From Sipunculus nudus (lineage: Eukaryota; Annelida; Sipuncula; Golfingiida; Sipunculidae): a DNA stretch of 64,000 bases. Position numbers and translations under genes: made by a program. Position 1 is the first letter of the stretch. Each line of letters opens with the position of its first letter. Of the stretch, positions 25,596 through 36,440 are shown piece by piece. The notes beneath the pieces are model-generated. The model was not told the origin of the DNA and made no database searches. It saw only the letters and a list, made by a program, of their open reading frames with translations. The stretch lies in the NCBI GenBank assembly GCA_026874595.1, contig CM049306.1, positions 15,957,019 to 16,021,018 on the forward strand. The letters run 5' to 3'.

Positions 25596-27308
25596 CACTT
25601 GTCATTAATGCCTTGCCTCTGTATACATTCAGTATTCACACAGTTTTATATATACTCTTGTTTTTATGAGGTCTATAACATTGATATAATTAACTGATCA
25701 CCAGTGGTTTAATCATTAACAGTATACATATTTTCACAGGAGTGGTATTTTGTACCTCTTATTATTCACAAATTAAGCTCTGTGTTTCAAGAGATGCAAC
25801 CAAAACACCTTTACTGATATGACAGCTAGTGTTTTCCAGACAGAAGTAAATGCTTCCATTGTTATTGATTGTCCATAAATACTGGTCTGTGGGTCACACA
25901 ATTGACTCTTAGGAGTCTAAAGACACGGTGTCATCTTAAATCATGGGTGTTGTGGAGTGTCGAAAGAGGGTTAACATAATTTGAAGGTAACCTTACAAGT
26001 CACCTTCAGCTTTTCAATTTGAGTCAGTGTGTACATGTTTTAGACTGTGTATTGATTTGACAAAACATCTCCTGAGGTAATTTCATCCTTGTGCCAGGGA
26101 ATTCTGTATCAAATGTGCCACAGGGCTCCACCACATTTTCTATCCTCCAAACAATTGATCAGATCTATTTATTTTCAGCTTTTGAATATACAGTCTGCAC
26201 CTGTTACATTAGGTACAGTACCTGTATTCCAAAATAATTTAAATCATGGTGATTTTATGTAACTTTAAAAATATATAATATATTATAAGTAAAAATCTGG
26301 AGAAAATTAGAATAATACATGATTATATTGCTGTCTGTTGCTTTATTATAACCATATATGGTTGATTTAGCATATATCAGAAGAATGTGATGCTCATTAT
26401 AATATTGAGGGGGTATTTATATCCTTGGGGTCACTTAGGAATATAATTGTGGATCCTTACTTATGTGGTCCTTCAGGTAAATACGTAGGCATGAAATGTT
26501 TTATTTGTGAAATCTCACTTACACAGCTTGAACCTTCTGTGGGACCAGCCAAATTGGTCCTGTCAGCGGGGTGTTCATGATAGTGGGGTGGTCTTCAGAC
26601 AAGATTACCATAAAAAATTTTAGATCAAAGGATTCTGTCCCACAGTTATATACAGCTATATTTCTATTATAGAGCTACTGGTGGGTATTGGCAGTTGACT
26701 TTGTACTGGGATTGACCTGGGATGGGGTTTTAGAACACACACAGTAAACTTTCATGAGGTCAGTGTGGCAGGGGTTTGATGTCTCTTGTATTTTAAGTAC
26801 ATTTGTTTAACAGAATATATCAGCAGCATCATATTTCGCTTGTTTATCCCTACAATTTTTTTAACATGAGAGGCTGTGACTGTTTTTTGTCTTTCCTTGG
26901 AAGGTACTTTGACATTAAGTAACACCATGATGTTAAGGACGTGGTTGACATTCACATTAAAATTATCCTCTGATCACAATTTACTGTTGCATCATAAGCC
27001 AATTATTTCTCATCCCAAAGGGCCATAGATCCTGTTTAATTCAGTTTTCAGCCCCCTTCTTGACCTGATGTTGCAGTTACAGCCTCCTCAGGGATCACAT
27101 TTATCCTGGCTATATAAATGTTTGAAAATCTACATTCTGTTTTTCATTAATTGCGTGACATTTGCTTTAAGAGGTTCTGTTTGAAATCCCTTTGAATTGC
27201 ATTAAATTATTTCTAATCCAGTTATTTTGGGTTCTATAGAAACTTTTAAACATCTTTGTTCTGGGCCATCAGAAGTTTGCATTTTACCAGTCAAAGTCAT
27301 GCAGTATA
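25596..27308. other. Non-coding DNA, no gene seen
   Basis: No exon or RNA recognised. Around 26550-26600 a GGACCA...TGGTCC hairpin next to GGGGTGGTC words may be one end of a DNA transposon; no partner end was found. Confidence 0.45.
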
Positions 27309-27356
27309 TTTGTATCCGCCAAAACAGAGTTTTGCGGATACTATGTTTTCAGCTGG

Positions 27357-27357
<1 letters not shown>

Positions 27358-27402
<45 letters not shown>
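27358..27402. repeat. (CGC)15 trinucleotide run
   Basis: Fifteen perfect CGC units inside the element leader. The frames across it give polyglycine or similar and are not genes. Confidence 0.98.
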
Positions 27403-27570
27403 GTAGGTGTCCGGAGAACTCCTCCGTAACCGCTGGGCGGAATTTTCCGAAACCCGGGATTATGTTCGGGTCACATGTGAACTGCTGCGCCCCGATTTTG
27501 TTTTGACCTCTGACCTTTCCTCTGCGCTCTGCGTCCGTTTGTGCGTCTGTTTCCACACATAAACCCACAT

Positions 27571-28970
27571 ATCTCGGGAACCGTTTGACCGATCAGGAAA
27601 ATTTTTTTGCACAAATGTAGCCCTCGGAGAGCTTTATAACATACACCAAAAATGGTGGCGCCACCTGCAACCATGTTTGCACAGTGTCCATCTGTTCGTC
27701 TGCCTTGGGTTAAAATCACTCATATCTCTGCAGTGACTTGACTAATTCACCTGAAATTCGGCTTGCGCAAACATCCTGGATAGCTTTTCTGATTTTATGA
27801 CAGGTGGCGCCACCTACATTCACGTTGAGGCTGCAGACATCCAAGCTCATATCTCGGGAACCGTTTGACCGATCAGGAAAATTCTTTTGCACAAATGTAA
27901 CCCTTGGAGAGCTTTATAACATACACCAAAAATGGTGGCACCACCTGCAACCATGTTTGCACAGTGTCCATCTGTTCGTCTGCCTTGGGTTAAAATCACT
28001 CATATCTCTGCAGTGACTTGACTAATTCACCTGAAATTTGGCATGCGTATACATCCTGGATAGCTTATCTGATTTTATGACAGGTGGCGCCACCTACATT
28101 CACGTTTACGCTGCAGACATCCAAGCTCATATCTCGGGAACCGTTTGACCGATCAGGAAAATTCTTTTGCACAAATGTAGCCCTTGGAGAGCTTTATAAC
28201 ATACACCAAAAATGGTGCCGCTACCTGCAACCATGTTTGTACAGTGTCCATCTGTTTGTCTGCCTTGGGTTAAAATCACTCATATCTCTGCAGTGACTTG
28301 ACTAATTCACCTGAAATTTGGCATGCTTATACATCCTGGATAGCTTTTCTGATTTTATGACAGGTGGCGCCACCTACATTCATGTTTATGCTGCAGACAT
28401 CCAAGCTCATATCTCAGGAACCGTTTGATTGATCAGGAAAATTTTTTTGCACAAATGTAGCCCTTGGAGAGCTTTATAACATACACAAAAAATGGTGGCG
28501 CCACCTGCAACCATGTTTGCACAGTGTCCAGCTGTTCGTCTGCCTTGGGTTAAAATCACTCATATCTCTGCAGTGGTTTGACTAATTCACCTGAAATTCT
28601 GCATGCTTATACATCCTGGATAGCTTTTCTGATTTTATGACAGGTGGCGCCACCTACAATCAAGTTTACGCTGCAGACATCCAAGCTCATATCTAGGGAA
28701 CCGTTTGACCAATTGGGCCAAAATTTTGCATGTGTATAGTTCTCACAAAGCTCTTTATCATACGCTAAACTGGTGGCGCCACCTGCAACCCTTTTTTGCA
28801 CAGCGTCCATCTGTTTGTCTGCCAAGGGCAAAAATCACTCATATACAATATAGTGGTTTGACTTATCTGCCTTAAATTTTGCATATGTATACAACTTGGA
28901 CGGCTTTCTGGATTTTTTGGTAGGTAGCGCAACCTACATACACAATTTGGCTGCAGACATCCATGCTGAT
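27571..28970 (+). repeat. Five 280-bp tandem units
   Basis: ATCTCGGGAACCGTTTGACC or a variant starts units at 27571, 27851, 28131, 28411 and 28691, exactly 280 bp apart. Each unit is a diverged dimer, one half starting ATATCTCGGGAACC and the other ATATCTCTGCAGTG. Each half carries the palindrome GGTGGCGCCACC, so palindromes alternate at 149 and 131 bp. Unit 5 is the most diverged. Confidence 0.97.
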
Positions 28971-29245
28971 ATGCAACACTTCACCCGTTCCACTCTGATT
29001 TAGGCGGATACAAGTAGTCGCTTGTCGACTACCCGTATTCTAGTTTATTATGGTAATACATTTTAAATAAATGAACTATATATGGTATCATCTGAAAAAA
29101 AATTAGAATAGTATTTTCCTGTGTATTTGAGCAGTATTATTTTCCAAGAATCTAAATATCAATGCATGAACATGAACAGAGTTCCAAGTGAAGTCTGAAG
29201 TTCAAATTGTGTGTATCAAATACTCAGACATAGATTACAACTTCC

Positions 29246-29665
29246 TTTTTTAGCTAACCTGTGAGCTTATGCAATGGTGTGGTGTCGTCCGTCCTCTGTA
29301 CATTAACCTATACTATGTTGAAAAAGGCAAGAGTTAGCATCACAAAATTTTATGCAAAAAATTAGTCATCTAAAAAAACTCTTATTTGATTTTGCTTATT
29401 TTTGGCTAACTGCATTTTTTTAGATTTTATAGGGAAAAAGCTAAAAAAGCTTTAAAAATCTTCTTCTCCGAAACTGTTCAGCCAAATTTTCCAATATTTC
29501 ACAGAAATGAATCCTGGAACAATCTCTCTCAAGTTTGTTTGAATGGTTCAAGTGCAGTGAATTTTGGCAGAGTTACAGGAAGTTGAACTTTGTCATTTTA
29601 GTAAAAAAAAGCATACTAAAATGACAATCTCAGAAACGGCTAGAGCTATCATATATAAAGTGAAA
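29246..29665 (+). repeat. 5' part of an AGCTnACCTGTGAGCT family element
   Basis: It starts TTTTTAGCTAACCTGTGAGC, a near-perfect terminal hairpin, then GGTGTGGTGTCGTCCGTCC. The body (GCATCACAAAATTTTATGCA, TAGGGAAAAAGCTAAAAAA, CTTCTTCTCCGAAACT) matches 59785-60720. A perfect 14-bp inverted repeat with a 10-base loop lies at 29590-29627. No 3' end was found. Confidence 0.65.
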
Positions 29666-32624
29666 ACTTAGATTACCATTGGATATGATTTTTCAATTGA
29701 TTAAAGCTTCTATATATATTATTACTGCATTTGATAAATCATTCATATCAGATATAAATATAACAAAAGCTTAGCTCAGCAAATTGTAAAAACAAAATTA
29801 TGACAGAAACACACACATACCCTATAAGATATTGCAATATGGTGCATAGAGTTTCACAATAATAAGTTCACACCATCATAAGCTGACAATGCAATCATTA
29901 ATTGGCTCATATTCCCTGATAGCTCTGTGATCAGTGGTCATAATCACAGGTTCAGCTCAAGCAGCAACAGCAAACACCAGCCGTAATCCGTTTACTTGAA
30001 GACAATCCCTTGAGATTGGATATCTGTAGTGGAGACATATTTGTGACCATTTAAATGTTGATTGATAGTAATCCGAGCAAGGGTTGATTGGATGTTGCAT
30101 TTATGGAAGAAAAAGTAGGGATAGGGCAGTGTAGAATTATTTAAACTGACTTGAGGTAGCTGTTACAGTGATCTATGCCAGCAAGAAATAGGCTTTTACT
30201 AAACTGGCTGTCTCCCTGTTCTGTGCTGAAAACATTCGCTTTGATTGATACTCCACATCTTACAGGGTCACTTAGCATCTCCATCTTTGTGCATATACTC
30301 ACAATCTGGCCATCATTTATGCAGGCTCAGGTTCTGCTGCAGGCAGACTGGTGTGAAAATTCTAATATGATTTTGCTGTGCTTGAGAGCACATACTCATG
30401 ATAACACTTAGGTGTAATTATAGCTTCAGTTTCAATGCTAACAGTTTACACAAAATCGCTGCATCAGCAAGTCATGGAACTTGCCCATCTGTCCAATCAA
30501 TAACAATTTCATTAATTTTTTCAACGATAGCTATTACAGCAAGCTAATAGAAACAAACATTATTATTGTTCTGTGATAAATGGCAACATAAAGAAAAAGT
30601 CATTTAAGCAATTCTCTCTGTGTCCTGTTGCTGCATGCTTATAACCTCTGACAGATACAAAAGTGAGGCCAAGGCTTGCCAAGGAGGCGGCTGTTTTGAT
30701 TGACTATATCAGGTGATTCAGTAATCGAATGTCATATCAGCCCAGGGTTTGTATTTATCAGTAATTGGTTATTAAAGGATGCCATTTTTATACTGGGGTG
30801 GTGATTTCACATGCCTGCACCATCTCACTCTCAGAACTACACCAGCATCTGCTTTGAATGATCATACGGTAATGAGCATAATCTTTCGAGTGTTATTGTA
30901 TCACATTATTGCTGTGTAAATGCTGTTGGTATCCCATGTATATGTAAACAATGAAATCATTACAAAACCAGGTAAAGGAAAGCCAGGAAGACATGCATGA
31001 GGACAAAGTTTCTGATTCACAGAACCATAAGATAATATAGAATTAAATTCAATTTTATTTCATCAGATACTGTTGTATGATTTGTTGATATAGAGCTCTG
31101 GTGATTATATGTCAGTTTTTGTTGTGACTATTCTCAAGTCTGTGACCTATCAGGCAGCCATGCAGCAAGCCATGTATATTTGAAACCACCAGGCAAAATA
31201 TAACCATGGCTTTCATGTACCTTGGGACAAGTTCTTTTACCAAACGTGAAACCAGGTCACACTGACAGTGAAAAATTTATTGTTATAATAAAAATCAATG
31301 GTAGTTATTTAAAAATTATTCCGTATATCATGTACACTCATCGTCTCAGTCAACAATATGGTGATGAGGTTAATTACTATGATCTCATTTGTATAAATTA
31401 TAGTGTTTCTATGAAAAGCTTTGTGTACAGACCTGCAACTGACATCACAGTGACCTAATTTTGGGTTATTAGTGTCTGTACCAGTAGCCAAACCAGTAAT
31501 GATGATCTTCATATAGCTGATACTAGGATGAAGCTCATTTAATTCAGGTCTAATCTTTTTTGTTAGTATTGAATATCATAAAAAAATAGCAGCAGATCAT
31601 CATATATGTCAACTACAGCAAATGCTTATTTGTAACCATAAAATCTAATGACACTTTGTCCTTTCTGCCTTTAAGTGTTATGGACTAATTCATCACCATA
31701 TACCTTTTTTTGTAATCAAGTTTACATTGACATAATTTCTGTGAGACCACAAAAGGGTTTCATGACTGCATGCATGGTCAATCAATATTTTTCCTAAATC
31801 TTTAAATTCTCACAAGGAGTTATTTTATTACTTTATTTGCTTGATTTAAAGGTATATAATTAAGCCTTACTTGCAAAATATGATGCTCTGGAAATATTTT
31901 CACTGCTGGATGACTGTTGACCTGACTTTACAGACAGAAAATAAACTGATTGAAGAATTAAGTGTTGAATCAGCCCAACAAGTATGTGCAATATACCATG
32001 ACATCATGTTCAGCTAAGTTTCACGGGCCATTGGTCACTTACTTTAAGGCACCCCTGAGAGAGGCCATGGTCAGCTGTCCCATGAGATAAGCGGAACCAG
32101 ACACAGACTGATCACTGGAATGACTGTTTACATGCTAGATATCTCAGCTACATGTACTACTACTTTTCAATGGGTAATCTTTACACATGTGCCTCTCTGG
32201 TTTGTTATGACGTGAAACTTTGGCAGTATGGACCTTTTTTTTAGATTTTCCATAAAAGCTAGCTAGAATTCATCAGCATTTTTATCAAGAGTAAAAGAAC
32301 TATAAATTATCTGATTCTTACATGTCAGTTTAATTTCATTCAGACATCTAACTGAACTTCATCAAATTGTCAACCTTTTATTATATGTGTACATGCAGTC
32401 TTAAACATCCTCACCAACACTGTGGTCACCAGGAGCATCTTTGTGGCATCTATAGGTTACAAACATGTTTAACAAGAGTAAAATCAGGAAGAATTGTCAA
32501 AACATTGCTGTCCGATGACTGAAGATTATGATATGTAATAAGTATATATGTTTGCCTTTGCTTGATTTAATATCTAGTCTTACATGTATTTAGGTCTCTA
32601 CACTAGCTAATTAGCAAAGTTATA
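29666..32624. other. Single-copy non-coding DNA
   Basis: About 3 kb with no repeats or convincing exons. The stretch at 30650-30870 is higher in GC than its neighbours and could be a conserved non-coding element; this cannot be judged from one sequence. Confidence 0.45.
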
Positions 32625-33620
32625 TTTGTGTCTGCTGAAACAAAGTATAGGGGATACAATGTATCTGGCTGGTACCCTCACCACCTTGGTCCATGCAGAG
32701 AACTTCTCTGAAACCAATGCATTGAATATTCTGAAATTTGGCAAACTAATAGGATCACATGGGAACTGGTGCACAAAAAGGCAGGTGGGGCTAAATACAA
32801 ACACATTTTCATAGAGTACCAGGTTTTTATCTCAGGAGGGTTTTTACTTATTGGCCTGAAATTTTACATGCATATAAACATCGGATACCTTTTTCTCAGA
32901 CACCAGACTGGTGGCACCACCTGCAATAATTATTTTGTGATGTCCATCTGTGCATCTGTTTTTGGTTAAAGTAGCAGATATCTCATGAGTGGTTTGATGT
33001 ATCGACCTGAAGTTTTAAAGGTAATCCATCTTAGACAGCTTTCTTGTACACAAGTCTGGTGGTGCCACCAAACATTTTTGTGCATAGCATGCGCATCCAT
33101 CCATATATCTGTTTTTTGATGAAAATTACACACATCTCTGGAGTGTTTTGATGTATCAGCCTGAAATTTTGCACATCCATCCATCTTGGATAGTTTTTCA
33201 TAGACTGGTTGCACCACCTACAATAACTTTTTTGTAGCATATTCCCATATCCCGTATCTCAGTTGTGGTTAAATCTTTGCCTTGAACTTTTACATGTCCA
33301 ATTAGATACTGAACAGTGTGTTTTCTTATACACAGGATTTGTGGCGCAACCTACAACCATTTTCACATGTCATCCATTCATCTGCATCATGCATCTGTTT
33401 TGGGTGAAAATCAATATATCTTGGGAGCGCTTTGATGTATCAGCCTGACATTTTGCATGTCCATCCATCTTGGACAGATTTGTCATAAACAAGACTAGTG
33501 GTGCCATCTGCAATAATTGTTTATGTGAAATTCACCCATACACCTTGGAATATTTTGGCATCTCCAACTCTAGTGCCAAAAATTTTTGAGGGCCTTCACA
33601 TCAGACGATATCCTATACAT
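32625..33620 (+). mobile_element. Decayed copy of the GTATCCGCC family
   Basis: The start TTTGTGTCTGCTGAAAC and GGATACAATGTATCTGGCTGG follow the leader at 27310-27356. Later monomers keep CTGAAATTTTACATGCAT, GGTGGCACCACCTGCAA (32910) and GGTGGTGCCACC (33059). The palindrome variants are what CpG decay of GGTGGCGCCACC predicts. No clear 3' terminus. Older than the copy at 27310. Confidence 0.65.
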
Positions 33621-33622
33621 CA

Positions 33623-34823
33623 TTGTATCCTTAGAAAAAGTGTGGGGATACTATGGTTTTAGCAAGGTCCTTCTGCTGCCACTGTCACAGAGTTAATGAA
33701 ATATTGCTTTAAAATCGTTATCAAACTTGACATGTAGATATATATTGGGCAGATCACAAAGCCTATTTAAAATAGGGTCACAACCTTTACTGGAAGAGTG
33801 ACTTTGACCTTGAATATAGGTCAATTTTAGGTGAAAGTCACACAAAATCTGAATTATCTCATGAGAGGTTGCATGAATTGGTAAAAAAATCAGGTTGAAT
33901 GAAGATCTTTGACAGCTTTGTCTTGTCTGGGAGACTGATCATGCCACCTTTTATCTTTTGATCATGCCACCTATTATCTTTTCCTTGTTTTTGTGTCTTT
34001 TAAAACCCCCATCATTGCCACCTGACAGAGGTGTGACCATTACAAGTCACAAACTAATGGCCAGATTTCATTTATATTATGCACATGCATAGGTATGGGT
34101 TATAGGATGAAGTCTATCAAAATTTGGGTCATGACCTTTACAGTGAGAGTGACCTTCCCCTTCAATATTTCCATATTCAGTGAAAACTAACAAAACATAT
34201 TTCTTATGTAGAAGAATATGTCAGATGATAAATGTCGGATGATAAAGTTTTCAAAAGAGTTTGAAACCAGTAACCTTGACCTTTAAGGTTAAATCTGCCA
34301 ATATTTACAATTTGTGCGAACCCCATCTTTTTTCTTCAAATTTTGTACACAAATTGTTTTCAACAAGACCTCAGACATGTTTTAAAACTGGTGATGGCGA
34401 CTTTGGTCTTCATGGTCAGAACTGTGAATATATAACATTTTGTAAACCCCATAATTTTTTAAGTACAGCATATTTTTACCTCAAATTTGACACAATAATG
34501 ATTTTTACCAAGATCTCAGATTCATTCAAAGGCTAGTGACCTTGACTTTGGTTTTCATGGTAAAACCTGAAGAAACAAGATTTTTTGTGAACCCCATAAC
34601 TTTTGAACAAACATAGGATTTTTGTGAACCCCATAACATTTGAATAACTGCATTTTTTTTCTTCAAATTTGAAACACAAATAGTTTCCCCCAAGTTGTCA
34701 GAAATTTTGACCTTCACCCTTGTAGCTTTGGCCTTGTATATGCTTCAGAAGAAGGGGGCCTATTTAAAACGAGGTATGCCTTAATTGTCTAGGGATACTA
34801 TGTCATCTCTGATGCCAGAAATT
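33623..34823 (+). mobile_element. GTATCCCC-family Helentron-like element, copy 1
   Basis: The 5' end TTGTATCCTTAG...GGGGATACTATGG is a decayed hairpin. The 3' end has GGGATACTATG, then GTCATC-TCT-GATGCC (34802-34816) and AGAAATTG. The order matches the copies at 41450 and 42383. It carries TGACCTTGA sites at 33805 and 34537. The terminal CTRR is lost. Confidence 0.7.
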
Positions 34824-35472
34824 GATGCCCTCTGTGCTTTGGAGGATACATGTTGTCTGCCCATGTGTTCTCTTTTTCCATGATTTTACAACATAACATT
34901 AAACATACCTAGAAATGTAGGTCTTAGTCCAGTTCTTCCTTTCAAATCACTGCTTCGTATGTATGTGCTTTTATTTCTTACCATTGGTTCTACAGACTTC
35001 AAGGCCCTCTAGCAGATTATGTAGGGTGGATGAGGGGTAGTGTTAATAAAGTCAGTCTATGATTAAAGACACTATCATCCTTCATCTTTTGAAGCATTGA
35101 TGAAGTAGAACTCACCACTTTACAAAGGAGTCTTCAAACTTTTAAGCTAATGCTACTAAAATATATATCATGATCCTACACCTACTAACAATGAGAACAC
35201 GCATATGGCTCTGCAACCTCAATATAATATTATTCAGTAACTCTTCATCATGTAAACATGGTCCTCTTGGTCTGACATATATTTATTTTTAACATGAAAG
35301 GTTTACCAACCTTACCAACCTTTCCGTTGATGGTGAGCACCCCGGGGGCCTTTGCCGTACATGAACAGTTTATTTTGCTTGTATACCATGTGAATTTTTC
35401 CAGAGTCACTGGTGAATATTAATATACATGCCTTGATGTATAAGAAAAATAAATGTGTATTTTTTGCTTCAG
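34824..35472. other. Non-coding DNA upstream of the candidate exon
   Basis: No exon recognised. A short GC-rich island lies at 35325-35362. The polypyrimidine/acceptor region of the next feature begins near 35455. Confidence 0.4.
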
Positions 35473-35694
35473 GCAGATGATTGAGCTAGCTATGCTGGCA
35501 GGAGCTCCCCATGCAGCATGACTTTGCCTGCTTCGGCTGGTATGTGAGAGGTTGGGTCTACTGTAGCCATTGTTAAGGCTTAATGATGCAAGAAGTCTGG
35601 GCCCATAGATCCATTCTGCCCACCCATGTCTGCCAGACGATGTACCCATGGGCAATATTTACCATCTTCACTTTGCTTCTGGTTACAGGCCAAG
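35473..35694 (+). CDS. Candidate 5' coding exon with signal peptide
   Basis: TTTTTTGCTTCAG (ending 35472) is a good splice acceptor and CAAG|GTAACA (after 35694) a good donor. Inside, an in-frame TAA at 35574 precedes ATGs at 35583, 35586 and 35640. From the third ATG the frame reads MYPWAIFTIFTLLLVTGQ, a compact hydrophobic stretch like a signal peptide, and ends in phase 1. First coding exons carrying a signal peptide and ending in phase 1 are typical of animal secreted and single-pass membrane proteins. The exon has higher GC than its surroundings. No family can be named because the mature protein is not visible. The frame continues past the donor to 35795 without coding character. Chance is possible in AT-rich DNA, so this is a candidate only. 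Confidence 0.4.
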
Positions 35695-36002
35695 GTAACA
35701 CACCTTTCCTCTTTTGCGTTCATAATTGTGTAATTATTACTTGCAGCATGATCTGTTTATGCCTGCATGGTCAATATTGCATGGTGCTTCTGTAGATGCG
35801 TCACTTATAAAGACCGCAAAAGCAAACCGAGGATTAGTACTGATGAGGTACAATTGTCTGTGGGACATTAATTAACCTGTGGATGATTAGTATTAAGAAC
35901 TTAAACGGATGAAAATCTTCAACTGAGTAATTGCACACTTAATAGATTTGACAGATTTAAAATTAAGACATTTGTTCTAGTGTACATGAATTTTCCTTAG
36001 AC
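35695..36002. other. Non-coding; intron if the candidate exon is real
   Basis: Begins with the donor GTAACACACC. Nothing else recognised. Confidence 0.4.
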
Positions 36003-36440
36003 AGTTGTTCTATAGATTTTTTTTTTTTAAAGATTTTTTTGGTTGAGGTAAATGCCTCCATTTTTTTTAAAGCTTACTTAACTAAGTATATAAATGTACA
36101 TCTGCAGAATTCCATTCAGGTTTTGGACCATGTGACAGGGGCTTACACGCGATATTTTTGCATCAACCAGGCTCTGTGTATCATTCCTCCAGGTCCTGGT
36201 TGTGTGTCATCCCAATTGCTGGGTCATAACACCGAGGTATCCCTGAAAGGCACACTCTTTTGTGAGTGAAACATGACTGTTGGGCACAGTCTCCCCATTA
36301 AGCTTGCAGAGCACTCACCCTGGGTGGGGCCGACCGTGAAAAATCTCACCGCCCTGGCTGAGATTCGAACGCACAATCTCCCGGCTTTGAGTCATGCTCT
36401 CTACTCCTGAGCCGCAGAAGCCAGAAGTTGTTCTATAGAT
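36003..36440 (-). mobile_element. tRNA-derived SINE, copy 2, with target duplication
   Basis: The 15-bp word AGTTGTTCTATAGAT flanks the insert perfectly (36003-36017 and 36426-36440). On the minus strand the SINE begins at about 36425 with CGGCTCAGGAGTAGAGAGC (A-box region) and GTGCGTTCGAATCTC (B-box region). It continues through a body shared with 24888-25246 and ends in an A-rich tail, seen as T runs at 36018-36045. A tRNA head, a body, an A-rich tail and a long target duplication together establish retroposition. It is better preserved than copy 1. Confidence 0.9.

Larger units (their letters stand above)
27310..29043 (+). mobile_element. Helentron/Helitron-like non-autonomous element, best copy
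   Basis: The 5' end TTGTATCCGCC folds into a hairpin with GGATAC (27312-27341). Near the 3' end the inverted copy GGCGGATACAA (29003-29013) is followed by a perfect 7-bp stem (GTAGTCG/CGACTAC, 29014-29032), then 7 bases and terminal CTAG (29040-29043) before T. A subterminal inverted copy of the 5' end, a 3' hairpin about 10 bases from the end and a CTRR terminus are hallmarks of Helitron/Helentron rolling-circle elements. Internally it has (CGC)15, a unique leader and five 280-bp units. No Rep/helicase is encoded. CpG sites survive and units 1-4 are nearly identical, so it looks young. Confidence 0.8.

Noticed and set aside
27341-27719. Minus-strand glycine-rich frames
   Set aside because: They are a translation of the (CGC)15 run and element leader.
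29590-29627. 14-bp stem hairpin as an RNA or terminator
   Set aside because: It lies inside a repeat copy and is not preserved in the related copy near 60690-60730, so it is probably incidental.
35325-35362. GC-rich islet as a minus-strand exon
   Set aside because: A donor-like GTTGGTAAG follows a short open stretch, but there is no acceptor and only about 40 bp.
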